Notes under the pieces: model-generated
Database searches by the model: none
Told to the model about the DNA's origin: nothing
What the model saw: the letters and a program-made list of their open reading frames with translations, nothing else
Source: JAZKBN01 sp040388605
Lineage (GTDB): Bacteria; Bacteroidota; Bacteroidia; Cytophagales; Flexibacteraceae
Reading direction: 5' to 3'
Length of the DNA: 64,000 bases
Assembly (NCBI GenBank): GCA_040388605.1
Contig: JAZKBN010000062.1
Coordinates: forward strand, 6,245-70,244
Translations under genes and position numbers: made by a program
Part shown: in pieces, positions 54,130 to 63,960 of the stretch
How the letters are laid out: each line of letters starts with the position of its first letter
How positions within the stretch are numbered: the first letter of the stretch is position 1

Positions 54130-55376
54130 TGGCGGGGAAAACAGAGATTCATGTATATGCGCATTGGCAGGGAATGGCTGAGCCCAGGCAAATTGGCGTG
54201 CTTACTGCTCAACAGGGGAAAGGAAAAAGAACTTTCAGTTTTGAATACGAGGAAAGTTGGATTCAATCAGCTGAGCAGGTATTGCTCGACCCGGATTTAA
54301 CATGGTTTCCGGGTCCGCAGTTTCCGTCAGAAAAAGAGAATTTCGGTGTTTTCCTTGATTCTATGCCCGATACCTGGGGAAGAACTTTAATGAAAAGAAG
54401 AGCAGCCTTCAAAGCAAGGGATACAGGAAAGCCGGCGCAGAACTTTTACGAAACTGATTATTTACTGGGTGTTCATGACAATGGCAGAATGGGTGCACTC
54501 AGGTTTAAGCTTGATAAAGGAGGGGCTTTCTTAGATGATGATCCTAATTGGTCAGCGCCACCGATCGCCAATATAAGGGAGCTGCAATATGCTGCTGAAC
54601 AAATTGAAAATGATGATGATACATTGGAATCGCGGAAATGGCTTTCTGTACTTATTGCACCCGGTTCTTCACTGGGCGGCGCAAGGCCGAAAGCAAATAT
54701 TCGTGATTCAGAAGGCAATTTATGGATTGCTAAGTTCCCTTCTAAAAACGATTCTACCGACAAAGCAGCTTGGGAATACCTTGCCTACAGGTTGGCCGTA
54801 AATGCAGGTGTTCAAATGTCGGATAGCTATATAAGCAAAATTTCAGGCAGGTATCATTCGTTCTTTACGCGGCGTTTCGACAGGCAAAACCATGAGCGAA
54901 TTCATTTTGCTTCAGCAATGACAATGACGGGGAACGATGAATCTGTTACACGTACAAAAGTTCCAAGCTATTTAGATATAGCCGACTTTATTGAACAGCA
55001 TGGTTCTAATGTAAACGAAGATCTTGAACAGCTTTGGCGCAGGATAGTGTTCAATATAGCAGTATCAAATACCGACGACCATCTTCGGAATCATGGCTTT
55101 ATACTCGGCCCCGAAGGCTGGAGACTTTCTCCCGCATATGATTTAAATCCGTCAACAGATAAAAACGGCTTGGCTTTAAATATAGATACCGACAGCAATG
55201 AGCTTGATTTTGAGTTGGCTGAGTCGGTAGGTGAGTTCTTTCGCCTTAATAAACGAAAAATGACCCAGATATTAAATGAAGTAAAATCTGCCGTTTCCGG
55301 ACACAGTACTATTGCAAATGAAATTGGTATCAGCCGGCAAGAGCAGGAAATAATGCAATCTGCGTTCCGAACTTAA
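54129..55376 (+). CDS. hipA: HipA-type serine/threonine kinase toxin
   Basis: A 415-residue HipA-fold protein. It has an N-terminal subdomain (residues 1-100, FGVFLDSMPDTWGRTLM), the nucleotide loop GSSLGGARPKANI, the catalytic HxxD-like NTDDHLRNHGF and the metal-binding LSPAYDLNPS. HipA toxins phosphorylate aminoacyl-tRNA synthetases and cause persistence in E. coli; the target here is unknown. It is translated directly after hipB. Sequence looks full-length with all catalytic residues. Confidence 0.9.
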   Translation: MAGKTEIHVYAHWQGMAEPRQIGVLTAQQGKGKRTFSFEYEESWIQSAEQVLLDPDLTWFPGPQFPSEKENFGVFLDSMPDTWGRTLMKRRAAFKARDTGKPAQNFYETDYLLGVHDNGRMGALRFKLDKGGAFLDDDPNWSAPPIANIRELQYAAEQIENDDDTLESRKWLSVLIAPGSSLGGARPKANIRDSEGNLWIAKFPSKNDSTDKAAWEYLAYRLAVNAGVQMSDSYISKISGRYHSFFTRRFDRQNHERIHFASAMTMTGNDESVTRTKVPSYLDIADFIEQHGSNVNEDLEQLWRRIVFNIAVSNTDDHLRNHGFILGPEGWRLSPAYDLNPSTDKNGLALNIDTDSNELDFELAESVGEFFRLNKRKMTQILNEVKSAVSGHSTIANEIGISRQEQEIMQSAFRT

Positions 55377-55407
55377 TTCACATCTTTCAATTACATAAAA
55401 ATTAACC

Positions 55408-55776
55408 ATGTCCAACCGCCCCTTCCACTTCGAAATACCTGCCGAAAACCCGCAGGAGGTAATGAAATTCTACGAATCTGTTTTCGGCTGGCAGTTCAGC
55501 CAAATGGGTAATGAAGAATACTGGTTCGCCAAAACCGGCTCAGAAAAGGAGCCCGGTATCAACGGCGCTGTTATGAAAGCCGTTGAACCCGGGCAGCCTG
55601 CCATTAATACCATTCACGTTGATAACCTGGATGTTACCCTGAAGGCTGTTACAGCATCAGGCGGAAAAATATGGAAACCAAAGTTCGCAGTTCCAACTGT
55701 AGGCTGGCTCGCATTCTTCTCTGACCCCGACGGGAATATGCACGGGGCTATGCAGATGGATGCGGAGGCGAAATAA
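55408..55776 (+). CDS. VOC-family protein, glyoxalase-like
   Basis: A 122-residue VOC protein: PFHFEIPAENPQEVMKFYES opens the first unit and GWLAFFSDPDGNMHGAMQ the last. The same general fold as the 53377 gene but not closely related in sequence. It is 31 bases past the HipA-like gene and could be co-transcribed with it. Reaction unknown. Confidence 0.88.
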   Translation: MSNRPFHFEIPAENPQEVMKFYESVFGWQFSQMGNEEYWFAKTGSEKEPGINGAVMKAVEPGQPAINTIHVDNLDVTLKAVTASGGKIWKPKFAVPTVGWLAFFSDPDGNMHGAMQMDAEAK

Positions 55777-55788
55777 TGGAGTACTTTT

Positions 55789-55968
55789 ATGGAAAAACGA
55801 AATCCACATCTGACATATTTCGATGATCATTTGGATGTGCGTTATGGAAAACGCGGTACCCCGAAAAGAGAGGAGTATGAAATAGGTTTCGAGGAGTTTA
55901 TGCGGAGCATTATTAAGGAACAGTCTGATAACCCGAATGAGTCCGGTACTATTCTGCCGACTGAATAA
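55789..55968 (+). CDS. 59-aa protein resembling the N-terminus of HTH antitoxins, without the HTH
   Basis: A short frame beginning at ATG 55789 and ending TAA at 55966-55968. Its sequence, with YGKRGTPKREEYEIGFEEF, resembles the segment that precedes the HTH domain in a family of Bacteroidota XRE-type antitoxins (pattern D-x-x-x-GK-GTPER-x-x-FE). The HTH is absent: after the stop no frame continues the similarity. It may be a truncated remnant or a small functional peptide. It starts 12 bases after the VOC gene. Confidence 0.45.
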   Translation: MEKRNPHLTYFDDHLDVRYGKRGTPKREEYEIGFEEFMRSIIKEQSDNPNESGTILPTE

Positions 55969-56043
55969 AATTCCTAATAATATTTGTCCCGTCTTCCCGC
56001 CCCTGCAAGTCATACCCACGAACCTAAACCCCGTTCGTAGAAA

Positions 56044-56394
56044 ATGAAAGAGTTTATATTAATCTTCCGCCTTTCACAAAGCCCAGATACTGTTGCCCCT
56101 GCCGAAATGCAGGATCGCATGAGCTCCTGGATGAGCTGGCTCGACAGCATTTCCTCAAAAGGTCAGCTTGCGCCCGGCGGCAACCATTTAAATCCTGAGA
56201 AAGCAAAAGTGGTTCGCAAAGGCAAAAAAACAACCGACGGACCATTTACCGAGCTTAAAGAGTTTATTGCCGGCTACATCATAGTAAATGTAAATTCCGT
56301 GGAGGAAGCCGTTGAAATTGCAGACCGCTGCCCCATACTCAACGGCGATAACAACAGCGTGGAAGTAAGGGAAGTGGCTGTATTGAACATGTAA
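56044..56394 (+). CDS. YciI-family (DGPF) protein
   Basis: A 116-residue small ferredoxin-like protein of the YciI-related family, with KKTTDGPFTELKEFIAGY carrying the DGPF motif and CPILNGDNNSVEVREV near the end. Members are often found beside ECF sigma factors; none is next to this gene. Its role is unknown. It ends before a shared terminator. Confidence 0.9.
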   Translation: MKEFILIFRLSQSPDTVAPAEMQDRMSSWMSWLDSISSKGQLAPGGNHLNPEKAKVVRKGKKTTDGPFTELKEFIAGYIIVNVNSVEEAVEIADRCPILNGDNNSVEVREVAVLNM

Positions 56395-56414
56395 ACTGCT
56401 TGCTTTAAAGCATG

Positions 56415-56456
56415 GAAGGGACAAAACGAAATTCGCTTTGTCCCTTCTGCATTTTT
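56415..56456 (+). terminator. Intrinsic terminator between convergent genes
   Basis: GAAGGGACAAA (56415-56425) pairs with TTTGTCCCTTC (56437-56447); a further CGAA/TTCG inner stem after an A-C mismatch leaves a very small loop; the tail is TGCATTTTT. Serves YciI (+) and the giant protein (-). Confidence 0.75.
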
Positions 56457-56494
56457 GGCCTGAAATAAGGCATTTTAAAATCTAAGCTTCCTGC

Positions 56495-59400
56495 TTATTC
56501 CACAACAAGACGTTTAACTGCCATACCGGTTTCAGTCCTGAATTTGGCTGTATACACCCCGGAAGGGATTGTTAAGCTGAGCATGCAGGTTTTACCTGTC
56601 AATGTGCCGGAATAAACAGTTTTGCCCAAAATATCAGTCACCTGCACATCATGTAATTCCTGGTTGCTGTAAACCGAGAATGCGCCGTTGTTCGGGTTGG
56701 GCTGAAGGCTTAATGTTGCTGATGAGCCTGCTTTTAATCCGGTTGCCTCTAAAGGCTGAACTAAAAGCGTAAGCGGGTAAACCTCGTTAGCCTGTAATGT
56801 GAAACTTAGGGTATCTGAAAGCCTTAAAGGCATTAAAGCACCTGTAATATTGTCACGGATAAAGAGCCTGTAGCGGTTTGTAAGGTCACTGAGGTCTGTG
56901 GCCATCAGTTGTGCAATTTGCCCCCTGCTGCTTTTTAACTTCAAAGGAATAGAATCTACCTCTGACAGCTCGGCAGATGTTATGGCTTCGGCACTTCCGG
57001 GAGCCGGTTCATTCCAGATATTCAGTTCAGGATTTTTAAATTTATGTGCATCGTCTTCAGCGCTGAAAGCAACTGAGCTTCCCGGACGATCAACAATTAC
57101 AGATTCGTCGTATAAGCCCGCAGCCTGCAATTTCAGCCTTGCCAGGCTAATTGCGGAATTGCGAAGCAGCGTTACCGGCAAGTCTGATTTAATTGCTTCG
57201 CGTGCGGTTAGTACCGGAGATGCTCCTGTTGCATGCACCATAAAGCCTTGGCCGGATGCTATTAAATTGCTTCCGCCCAATGTGCCTACGCCGTTTACGT
57301 AGGTTGCATAACCGCTTTGCTTATGACGCCAAATGTATATGGCGCCTGCTATATTGGTTTTTGTCCATGATGCGCTGTTCCAGTCTATGGTAGCGGGGTA
57401 GGGGTTGGCCACAAAGTTCCATCCGTTGGTGCCGGTATTGCCTGCACAGGTACCGCTGCAATAGCTAACCGGCAGGTTTACATTCCCGGTTACGGGGCTT
57501 TGTGTCATCTCGGTTAGAGCTCCCTGCGCGAAGAAGGAATTGGCAAACCAAACCCGAACACCAAGGCCGGGATTTACAGCAAAGGTTGGCGCGAATGGTG
57601 TAGTCCAGCCCCCGTTGGCTGGTATGGTGTTATCGGAATTTTTGTAAGTCCATACTGAACTTTGAGTACCTGATGTGTTATAAAAAGTTGTTGGCACGTA
57701 TGGGTTGGAATAGGTATTCCAAACGCTTACATTTTGATTTACAACAGGTGCCCCCATCCAGTAGTAAGCCCCCTGGCCCCTTACTGCCGAAGGGTCAAGC
57801 CAGCGTTGCGAGGTGAAAGAGCTTGCGTTCAGGAACGAAGAACCGGAAGGAACAGGGGCAAGAAAAGCCGTTCGGTTAGATGTTGAACGGAAAATAAAGC
57901 TTTGGCTGCCCAGGTTGAAATTTCCGGCCTGTATGGTAAGGGTGCCGGTAAGTCCGGAGCGAGTACTTAGGCTAACCCCGGCGGTATTGTTAATGGTTAG
58001 GTTATTTACCGGGTTTGGCAAACCTGTGCCTGTAATTTGCGCAACGGTACCACTGAAGTTGTAGTTGCCGCCTGTGCTGAAGTTCCTGTTTACGGTTTGT
58101 ATGGCACCGGTGTTGCCCGATGAGGCAATGCCATCGCTGTTGCAAACAACCAGGTTTGCTCCGGGCTCGAGTATAAAGCTGCCGCTGCCGGCAATTATAT
58201 TGCAGCCTGTTACAAGCGTGGCTCCTGCCGGTATGGTAATGGTTCCGTTAACAGTTAGCTTTCCGGTTAGTGTTATAGTTGGTGTGCCGGTAATTACTAC
58301 ATTTTGGTAAATGCCTGAAATGCTTTGATTCGTGTTCAGGCTGATACTGCTTATGCTCAGCGGTGTAACTGTGATGGCTAAAGTTGCTGATGTTCCGTTT
58401 CCGCATGGCGACACTCCTTTAACTGTAAGCGTACCGGATGTGGCAGTAGGGCTGAAGTTTATCCCGACAGATTTTCCGTTACCCATTACAGACATGCCTG
58501 TGCCTGAATATGTCCAGCTATAAGTAATGGCATTGCTTATGGTTGCAACAGAATAGTTGCCGTTGCTTCCTTGAGTAACCGTCGCAGTGCCGGTAATGGC
58601 ACCCGCAGCCCCCGGAATTGTTCCGGTTGTAACAATGGTTCCCGCTGATGTTGCGCTCGTACATGAGCCCGTAACTACTTTTACGGTATAAGTACCTGCA
58701 GAACTTACTGATATAGTTTTGGTTGTTGCCCCGTTGCTCCAAACGTTACCTGTTGCAGCAGAAGAAGTGAGGGTTACTGGAGCGCCTGAGCATATAATTG
58801 TATTTGCGCTTGTGATTTCCGGCGTTGTTGGTACCGGGGTAGTATTAACAGTTATCGGTAGACTTGACTGCGAGGTGCAGCTGCCGATTATTGTTTTGCA
58901 GGAGTAAATGCCCGGATATGAAACAGTAAGGTCGTTGCCTTCAAAGCCGGTGTTCCAAATTACTTTGTCTACTGTTTCTGAATAGGTGATTTTAGTAATT
59001 CGGAAACCTTCTGCCATATATAATTTATTGTCGGGGCCGGATCTTAAAATACCCGGAAGCGCGAAAGATGCATCACTATTCCTGCCGTCAGAAGAGCCCT
59101 GAGCACCACTGCTGCTGCCGGCTAAGGCAACGGCAGCACCTCCTGAATTTATTTTTACAATCCTATTACGAGTTTCATCTGCCACAAAAATATTTCCGAC
59201 AGCATCAATAGTTATGCCTGAAGGTTTCCAATTGGCTGTTAAAGCTGAATAGGTTGGATTAATAAGTGTACTAACAATGCCTGAAGGGCTTATTTTCCTG
59301 ACAGTACGATTTCCAGCTTCTGCAATGTAAAAAGTTCCGGAAGCGTCAATTGCAATGTCCATTGGCAAGTTGAAAGTTGCAGAAGCTTTGGGGCCATCAG

Positions 59401-62400
59401 TGTTACCTGCATTACCGGCACCGGCAAAAGTACTTACAAAGCCGCCGGGAGTAATTTTTCTTATTTCATTTAATGCCCAGTCAGTGGTGTAAATATTTCC
59501 AGATGGGTCCATAGCTAGCCCACCCATCCGGTAAAAGCCGGCTGATGTGCCCTGTCCATCACCACTATAGTTTGTTCCGCCCGCGAAAATTGAATAATTA
59601 CCTGCCGGAGTTACTTTATGAATTTTAGCCGGAACATGCCAGTCTGCAACAAAGATGTTGCCTGCCGCATCAATAACAAGGCTTCCTAATGAATAATTTC
59701 CTACGGGAAAAGTATATACTGTGCTTATTTCACCGGTAGGTGAAATTTTCATTATTTTTGAATTACTATAGGTAAAGTATGCGTAGTGATCGTTATGGTA
59801 ATAAATGCCACCCATGCCATAGCTGTTGTTATCTTCAAATAATGTACTTACTAATGCTCCGTTTGAAGGCCCGGTGAGAACAGCACTTCCACCAGAGCAA
59901 ATTGTTATAGTACCGGCAGTGTTTGTAATAGGTTTTTTAGGTCCTCCAATAGTTACTGTTACACCAATACTTGCCAATGAAGTGCAGCCGCTTACCTGGC
60001 AAAAAACCGAATAAAAACCGGAAGAGTTTACTGTAATGGTTTGCGTTGTAGCCCCGTTACTCCAAACATTTCCTGTTGTACTTGAAGATTTCAGAATAAC
60101 CGTTCCGTTTCCGCAAACGGTTACAGGTGTTAAGGCAGTAATTGTGGGAACGGGGTTAGGTATTGTTACCACAATTGGGTCGCTTGGTGCTGAAGTGCAG
60201 CCCTGTGAAATAGTTTGGAGGGTGTAAGTGCCGGCAGTTGATACTGTAATACTTTGGGTTGTTGCGCCGTTGCTCCAAAGATAACCGTCGATGGGCGGGC
60301 CATCCTGTGTAATTTTCCTTATCTGAGCGTTATTAAAATCGGTGACATAAGCTGTTCCTGAGGCATCGATCAAGACATCAAATATTCCGTTGAACCTGGC
60401 TACGCTCCCGCTTCCGTTCACCAGGCCGGTTTCTGTTAAACTGCCTGCAACAATTACATAAGTACCATTTGTGTTGTACCTGATAAGGGCTTGTCCCGTA
60501 GTGAAATATACATTTCCTGCTTCATCTACATCCACGCCGCGCGGGCCCGGATAATTGACGTAATTAGTCAGGCTTCCGTCTTTAGATGCCAGCTTTATAG
60601 CTTTGTTCAGGAGATCAGAAGCAAAAATGCTGCCTTCGGTATTTATAGCCACTGCAGCCGGCGCTCCTATTCCACCTGTGCTTCCGTTAATGTTGTTACC
60701 GGCATAAGTACTTACAAGGCCGGCAGGCGTAATTTTCCTGATACTGGAATTATAGCTGTCTGCCACGTAAATATTGCCTGACTTATCAATATCAATTCCC
60801 TGCGGATAGTTGAACCTGGCTGCTGTACCAATACCATCTGCATTTGCTGCAGTACCGTTACCTGCTAATGTACTTACCAAACCACCTGATATTTTACGGA
60901 TACGTTGGCTCTCACACTCAGATACAAACACTTCTCCCGAAGCATTTACTGCAACATCGTAAACATCGTAATAACGGGCATTTGCTAAGGTGCCATCTGC
61001 ATAACCCCAATCACGACTTGTTCCGCTGATAGTGCTTACAATGCCGGCCGGAGTTATTTTCCGAATACCGCTGTTTGCGTAATCGGCTACATAAATGTTA
61101 CCTGCTACATCTTGTGTTATTCCTCTTAACTGGCCGAATTTTGCCTGAGTAAGCCTGTCACCGTCGGCGAAACCAATGGTACTGCCGGCATATGTGCTTA
61201 CCGTAACCCTGTCGTTAGGCCCTGTAAGAGTCAGCGAACTATTGGCACACAAAATTTGAGGACCAGACAGATTTAAAACGGGTTTAGCAAGTGGCACATT
61301 AAATTTAGCTTCCACAACATTGCTTTGTGCAGAAGTACATGAGCCTGAAACAACCACCACTGAGTACTTACCCGTGGCAGAAACGGTAATTGTCTTTGTA
61401 GTGGCACCATTGCTCCAAACATTGCCGGAAGCGGCCGATGATGTAAGGGTAACGCTTCCTGAGGTGCAGTTAAACAGGGTGCCTGAAGAAGTAACCACCG
61501 GTGTTGCAGGTATGCTACCGCTTACGCTTATACTAACCGGGGTGCTTGCATCAGATGTACAGCCTGCTATAATTGTTTGTACAGTGAATGTACCGGTGGC
61601 ATTTACATTTATACTTTGCGTTGTGGCACCTGAAGACCATAAATAACTGTCGGCCGCCTGCTGAATTTTACGGACGCGGTTATTGCCATAATCGGCAACA
61701 AGCAGGTTACCGAAAGGGTCAATGGCTATCCCGTTTATTACACCAAATCGAGCAGATGCAGCAGAACCTTCGGCATATGCTGCAACGGAATTTCCGGCTA
61801 CGGTGCTTACAGTGCCCGAAGTGCTTATTTTGCGCACCATGGTGCCGTTATCGCAAACGTATATATTGCCCGACGCATCTATTGCCATTGCAGTAGGCTT
61901 GTTAAAAAGTGCAGCAGATAAACTGCCGTTAGCATTGCCGGAATACGAGCCGGTTAAAGTGGTTACTGAGCTGCCGCTGGGGTCAATTTTTCTAATAGCA
62001 TTGTTGTATGTATCAGCTATATAGAGTGTGCCATCAGGACCAACAGCTAATCCGCCGATATTTGAAGCAAAACGGGAATGGTCGGCCGGTGTATCAAAAA
62101 AACCAGCTACCCCTGTACCTGCAATTGTAGTAACATTGCCTGCCGGTGTTATTTTCCGAATTCTGGGGTTGTATTTTTCAACTACAAAAATGTTACCTTG
62201 GTTATCGCATGTAATGGGGCCGGGAGTTAAAAAACCCGCAACTGAAATGTTGCCGTCGGCATAAGGTCGGCCTGTAGCTCCTGTTAAGGTACTTATTACC
62301 CCGGCGGAGCTAATTTTCTTAATACAGTGGCATTCTGAATCACTATAGTAAAAATTACCGGCATTATCGCGTACAGTGGCGAAAACTATATTCCCTCCGT

Positions 62401-62911
62401 TGCTGATTGGCCCGGCAAAAACTGTGGGTACACCGGCAGGTGTTATTTTATATATGTAGCCATTGTTTGCGCTAACATAAGCATTACCCGATTCATCGGT
62501 ACTTATAGCAAGGGGCGCTTGTATAACTGCCGAGGTGCCTGTTCCTGATAGTGCACCCAGGTTGCCGTTGCCTGCTAATGTACTCACCGTTGCCGCACCT
62601 GAAGCAACTGCCGTTAAACTAACCGAGCCACCGCCGCAAAACGATAAAGAGCCGGAACTTACGATGGCAGGTGCCGGACATGCGGCCGCTGATTTACCAA
62701 TGTTATTATTAACTGTAACCTCATGCTTAGGCTTTCCGAGTACCCTTGAGCCGTCGGCTGTTTTAGAATCAGGGTTTAGCTTTGTAAAACCATTATTGCC
62801 TGATGCAAAAGCTGAGGCTGCATTAAGTACTAAAAAAGCAGCAGTTATAAATTTTGAATACCCTGAAAGTGTGCGCATAAGGGTATTTACTTCAAATAGT
62901 ATGGGTTTCAT
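56495..62911 (-). CDS. Giant secreted NHL/Ig-like repeat protein with T9SS type A sorting domain
   Basis: A 2138-residue secreted protein, paralogous to the one at 16274. Signal peptide at 1-37 (or from Met 12), then alternating NHL propellers (about 85-420, 580-880 and 1040-1330; units such as IDASGNIYVCDNGTMVRKI) and Ig-like modules with the W-S-N-G core (VWSNGATTKTITV) and paired cysteines, a jelly-roll-like region with FILEPGANLVVCNSDG and a type A sorting domain (LQPNPNNGAFSVYS, IPSGVYTAKFRTETG, KRLVVE). Surface protein for T9SS export. It lacks the IPT domain of its paralogue. Confidence 0.92.
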   Translation of the reverse strand: MKPILFEVNTLMRTLSGYSKFITAAFLVLNAASAFASGNNGFTKLNPDSKTADGSRVLGKPKHEVTVNNNIGKSAAACPAPAIVSSGSLSFCGGGSVSLTAVASGAATVSTLAGNGNLGALSGTGTSAVIQAPLAISTDESGNAYVSANNGYIYKITPAGVPTVFAGPISNGGNIVFATVRDNAGNFYYSDSECHCIKKISSAGVISTLTGATGRPYADGNISVAGFLTPGPITCDNQGNIFVVEKYNPRIRKITPAGNVTTIAGTGVAGFFDTPADHSRFASNIGGLAVGPDGTLYIADTYNNAIRKIDPSGSSVTTLTGSYSGNANGSLSAALFNKPTAMAIDASGNIYVCDNGTMVRKISTSGTVSTVAGNSVAAYAEGSAASARFGVINGIAIDPFGNLLVADYGNNRVRKIQQAADSYLWSSGATTQSINVNATGTFTVQTIIAGCTSDASTPVSISVSGSIPATPVVTSSGTLFNCTSGSVTLTSSAASGNVWSNGATTKTITVSATGKYSVVVVSGSCTSAQSNVVEAKFNVPLAKPVLNLSGPQILCANSSLTLTGPNDRVTVSTYAGSTIGFADGDRLTQAKFGQLRGITQDVAGNIYVADYANSGIRKITPAGIVSTISGTSRDWGYADGTLANARYYDVYDVAVNASGEVFVSECESQRIRKISGGLVSTLAGNGTAANADGIGTAARFNYPQGIDIDKSGNIYVADSYNSSIRKITPAGLVSTYAGNNINGSTGGIGAPAAVAINTEGSIFASDLLNKAIKLASKDGSLTNYVNYPGPRGVDVDEAGNVYFTTGQALIRYNTNGTYVIVAGSLTETGLVNGSGSVARFNGIFDVLIDASGTAYVTDFNNAQIRKITQDGPPIDGYLWSNGATTQSITVSTAGTYTLQTISQGCTSAPSDPIVVTIPNPVPTITALTPVTVCGNGTVILKSSSTTGNVWSNGATTQTITVNSSGFYSVFCQVSGCTSLASIGVTVTIGGPKKPITNTAGTITICSGGSAVLTGPSNGALVSTLFEDNNSYGMGGIYYHNDHYAYFTYSNSKIMKISPTGEISTVYTFPVGNYSLGSLVIDAAGNIFVADWHVPAKIHKVTPAGNYSIFAGGTNYSGDGQGTSAGFYRMGGLAMDPSGNIYTTDWALNEIRKITPGGFVSTFAGAGNAGNTDGPKASATFNLPMDIAIDASGTFYIAEAGNRTVRKISPSGIVSTLINPTYSALTANWKPSGITIDAVGNIFVADETRNRIVKINSGGAAVALAGSSSGAQGSSDGRNSDASFALPGILRSGPDNKLYMAEGFRITKITYSETVDKVIWNTGFEGNDLTVSYPGIYSCKTIIGSCTSQSSLPITVNTTPVPTTPEITSANTIICSGAPVTLTSSAATGNVWSNGATTKTISVSSAGTYTVKVVTGSCTSATSAGTIVTTGTIPGAAGAITGTATVTQGSNGNYSVATISNAITYSWTYSGTGMSVMGNGKSVGINFSPTATSGTLTVKGVSPCGNGTSATLAITVTPLSISSISLNTNQSISGIYQNVVITGTPTITLTGKLTVNGTITIPAGATLVTGCNIIAGSGSFILEPGANLVVCNSDGIASSGNTGAIQTVNRNFSTGGNYNFSGTVAQITGTGLPNPVNNLTINNTAGVSLSTRSGLTGTLTIQAGNFNLGSQSFIFRSTSNRTAFLAPVPSGSSFLNASSFTSQRWLDPSAVRGQGAYYWMGAPVVNQNVSVWNTYSNPYVPTTFYNTSGTQSSVWTYKNSDNTIPANGGWTTPFAPTFAVNPGLGVRVWFANSFFAQGALTEMTQSPVTGNVNLPVSYCSGTCAGNTGTNGWNFVANPYPATIDWNSASWTKTNIAGAIYIWRHKQSGYATYVNGVGTLGGSNLIASGQGFMVHATGASPVLTAREAIKSDLPVTLLRNSAISLARLKLQAAGLYDESVIVDRPGSSVAFSAEDDAHKFKNPELNIWNEPAPGSAEAITSAELSEVDSIPLKLKSSRGQIAQLMATDLSDLTNRYRLFIRDNITGALMPLRLSDTLSFTLQANEVYPLTLLVQPLEATGLKAGSSATLSLQPNPNNGAFSVYSNQELHDVQVTDILGKTVYSGTLTGKTCMLSLTIPSGVYTAKFRTETGMAVKRLVVE

Positions 62912-63310
62912 AAATGAGTATTTAAAATTAGCTATAAGAATCGCAATAATGCTTTATGCCCCCGGATTGAAGAAGGTAACCATCCGACTATGAAATAATT
63001 GTCCTGCAAAATCGCTTGCGCTTTAATGGGCAGATAAAATTATGTCTAATCTCTAAAAAGGGAGCAGGAGCTCATAGTGGTATTAAAATCATTACTTCGA
63101 TCGGCAAATAATACAGTCATAATTGGACCTGTGAAAAATTATATTGCTTTTTAAGCCTTTGTTCTGGAATAAAATTACAGGCATTTTTTGCGTTGAATTG
63201 ACGAAAATCTAAGCTGTATATTGAAGTTTAAATTAGCTTTATGGCTTGGTAAGTAATTTTTTACATAATTATTGAAGTCCGTCAAGCTTTTCCTAAACGC
63301 TTGGTATGCC
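62912..63310. other. Intergenic region (about 400 bp)
   Basis: Between the giant NHL gene (-) and the membrane/SRPBCC-like gene (+). AT-rich; no coding frame supported and no promoter pair that I can name. Confidence 0.45.
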
Positions 63311-63960
63311 ATGAAAAAGTCACGAATAACCACATTACTCCTTGGATTGGGAGTGGCAGTTCTGTATGGCATACTTACCATGCTGATTGTAAGGGCAGCA
63401 GATAAAAACGTTTCAATAACATATGTATTTGTTTTACCGGTAGTTCTTGGGGCAATACCTGTTCTCTTTTCCACAAAGGAGCAACTTAGTAACTATAAAA
63501 CTTATTTGCTTTTTCCTTGGGTTGTTGTGCTCACTTTATTTTTTTAGGCCTGTTAAGTGGCTTTGAGGGTATGATTTGCCTTGTCGTTCTTGTTGGCCCA
63601 TTCATTTTGTTAGGGTCGCTGGGCGCGTTTATTTTTAGGCTTGTGAAGCTTAAAGATAAAGGTAACGGCACCAAGCTTTATGCTTCATTAACATTACCTT
63701 TCCTGTTTCTTGCGGTTGAAATCGGTTTTCAGCCATCAGATTCATTTCATACAGTAAATTCTGAAATCGAGATAGAGGCTGAAACCTCAATGGTATGGAA
63801 CAATGTAAAGAATGTCAGAAACATTAAAACCTCTGAAATTTCAACACATTTTATCCACCTGATAGGTATTCCGAAACCACTGGACGGGCGTCTCGACAGG
63901 GAGTCAGTCGGAGGAATCAGAAGTATAGTTTGGGAAAAAGGAATCGCTGTCGCGTCCTAA
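63311..63960 (+). pseudogene. Membrane protein with SRPBCC-like domain, frameshifted
   Basis: The first frame (63311-63547) gives three hydrophobic helices (TTLLLGLGVAVLYGILTMLIV) and ends at TAG right after a run of seven T (63539-63545). Adding one T restores a single frame: FFLGLLSGFEGMICLVV continues the fourth helix, then a soluble SRPBCC-type region (INSEIEIEAETSMVWNNVKN-like and PLDGRLDRESVGGIRSIVWEKG). SRPBCC domains bind lipids or other hydrophobic ligands. The C-terminus stops at 63960, earlier than usual for the family, so a second lesion near the window end is possible. Confidence 0.65.

Noticed and set aside
63175..63474. 99-codon minus-strand frame overlapping the membrane/SRPBCC-like gene
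   Set aside because: Overlaps the hydrophobic start of a better-supported plus-strand gene, with no motifs of its own.
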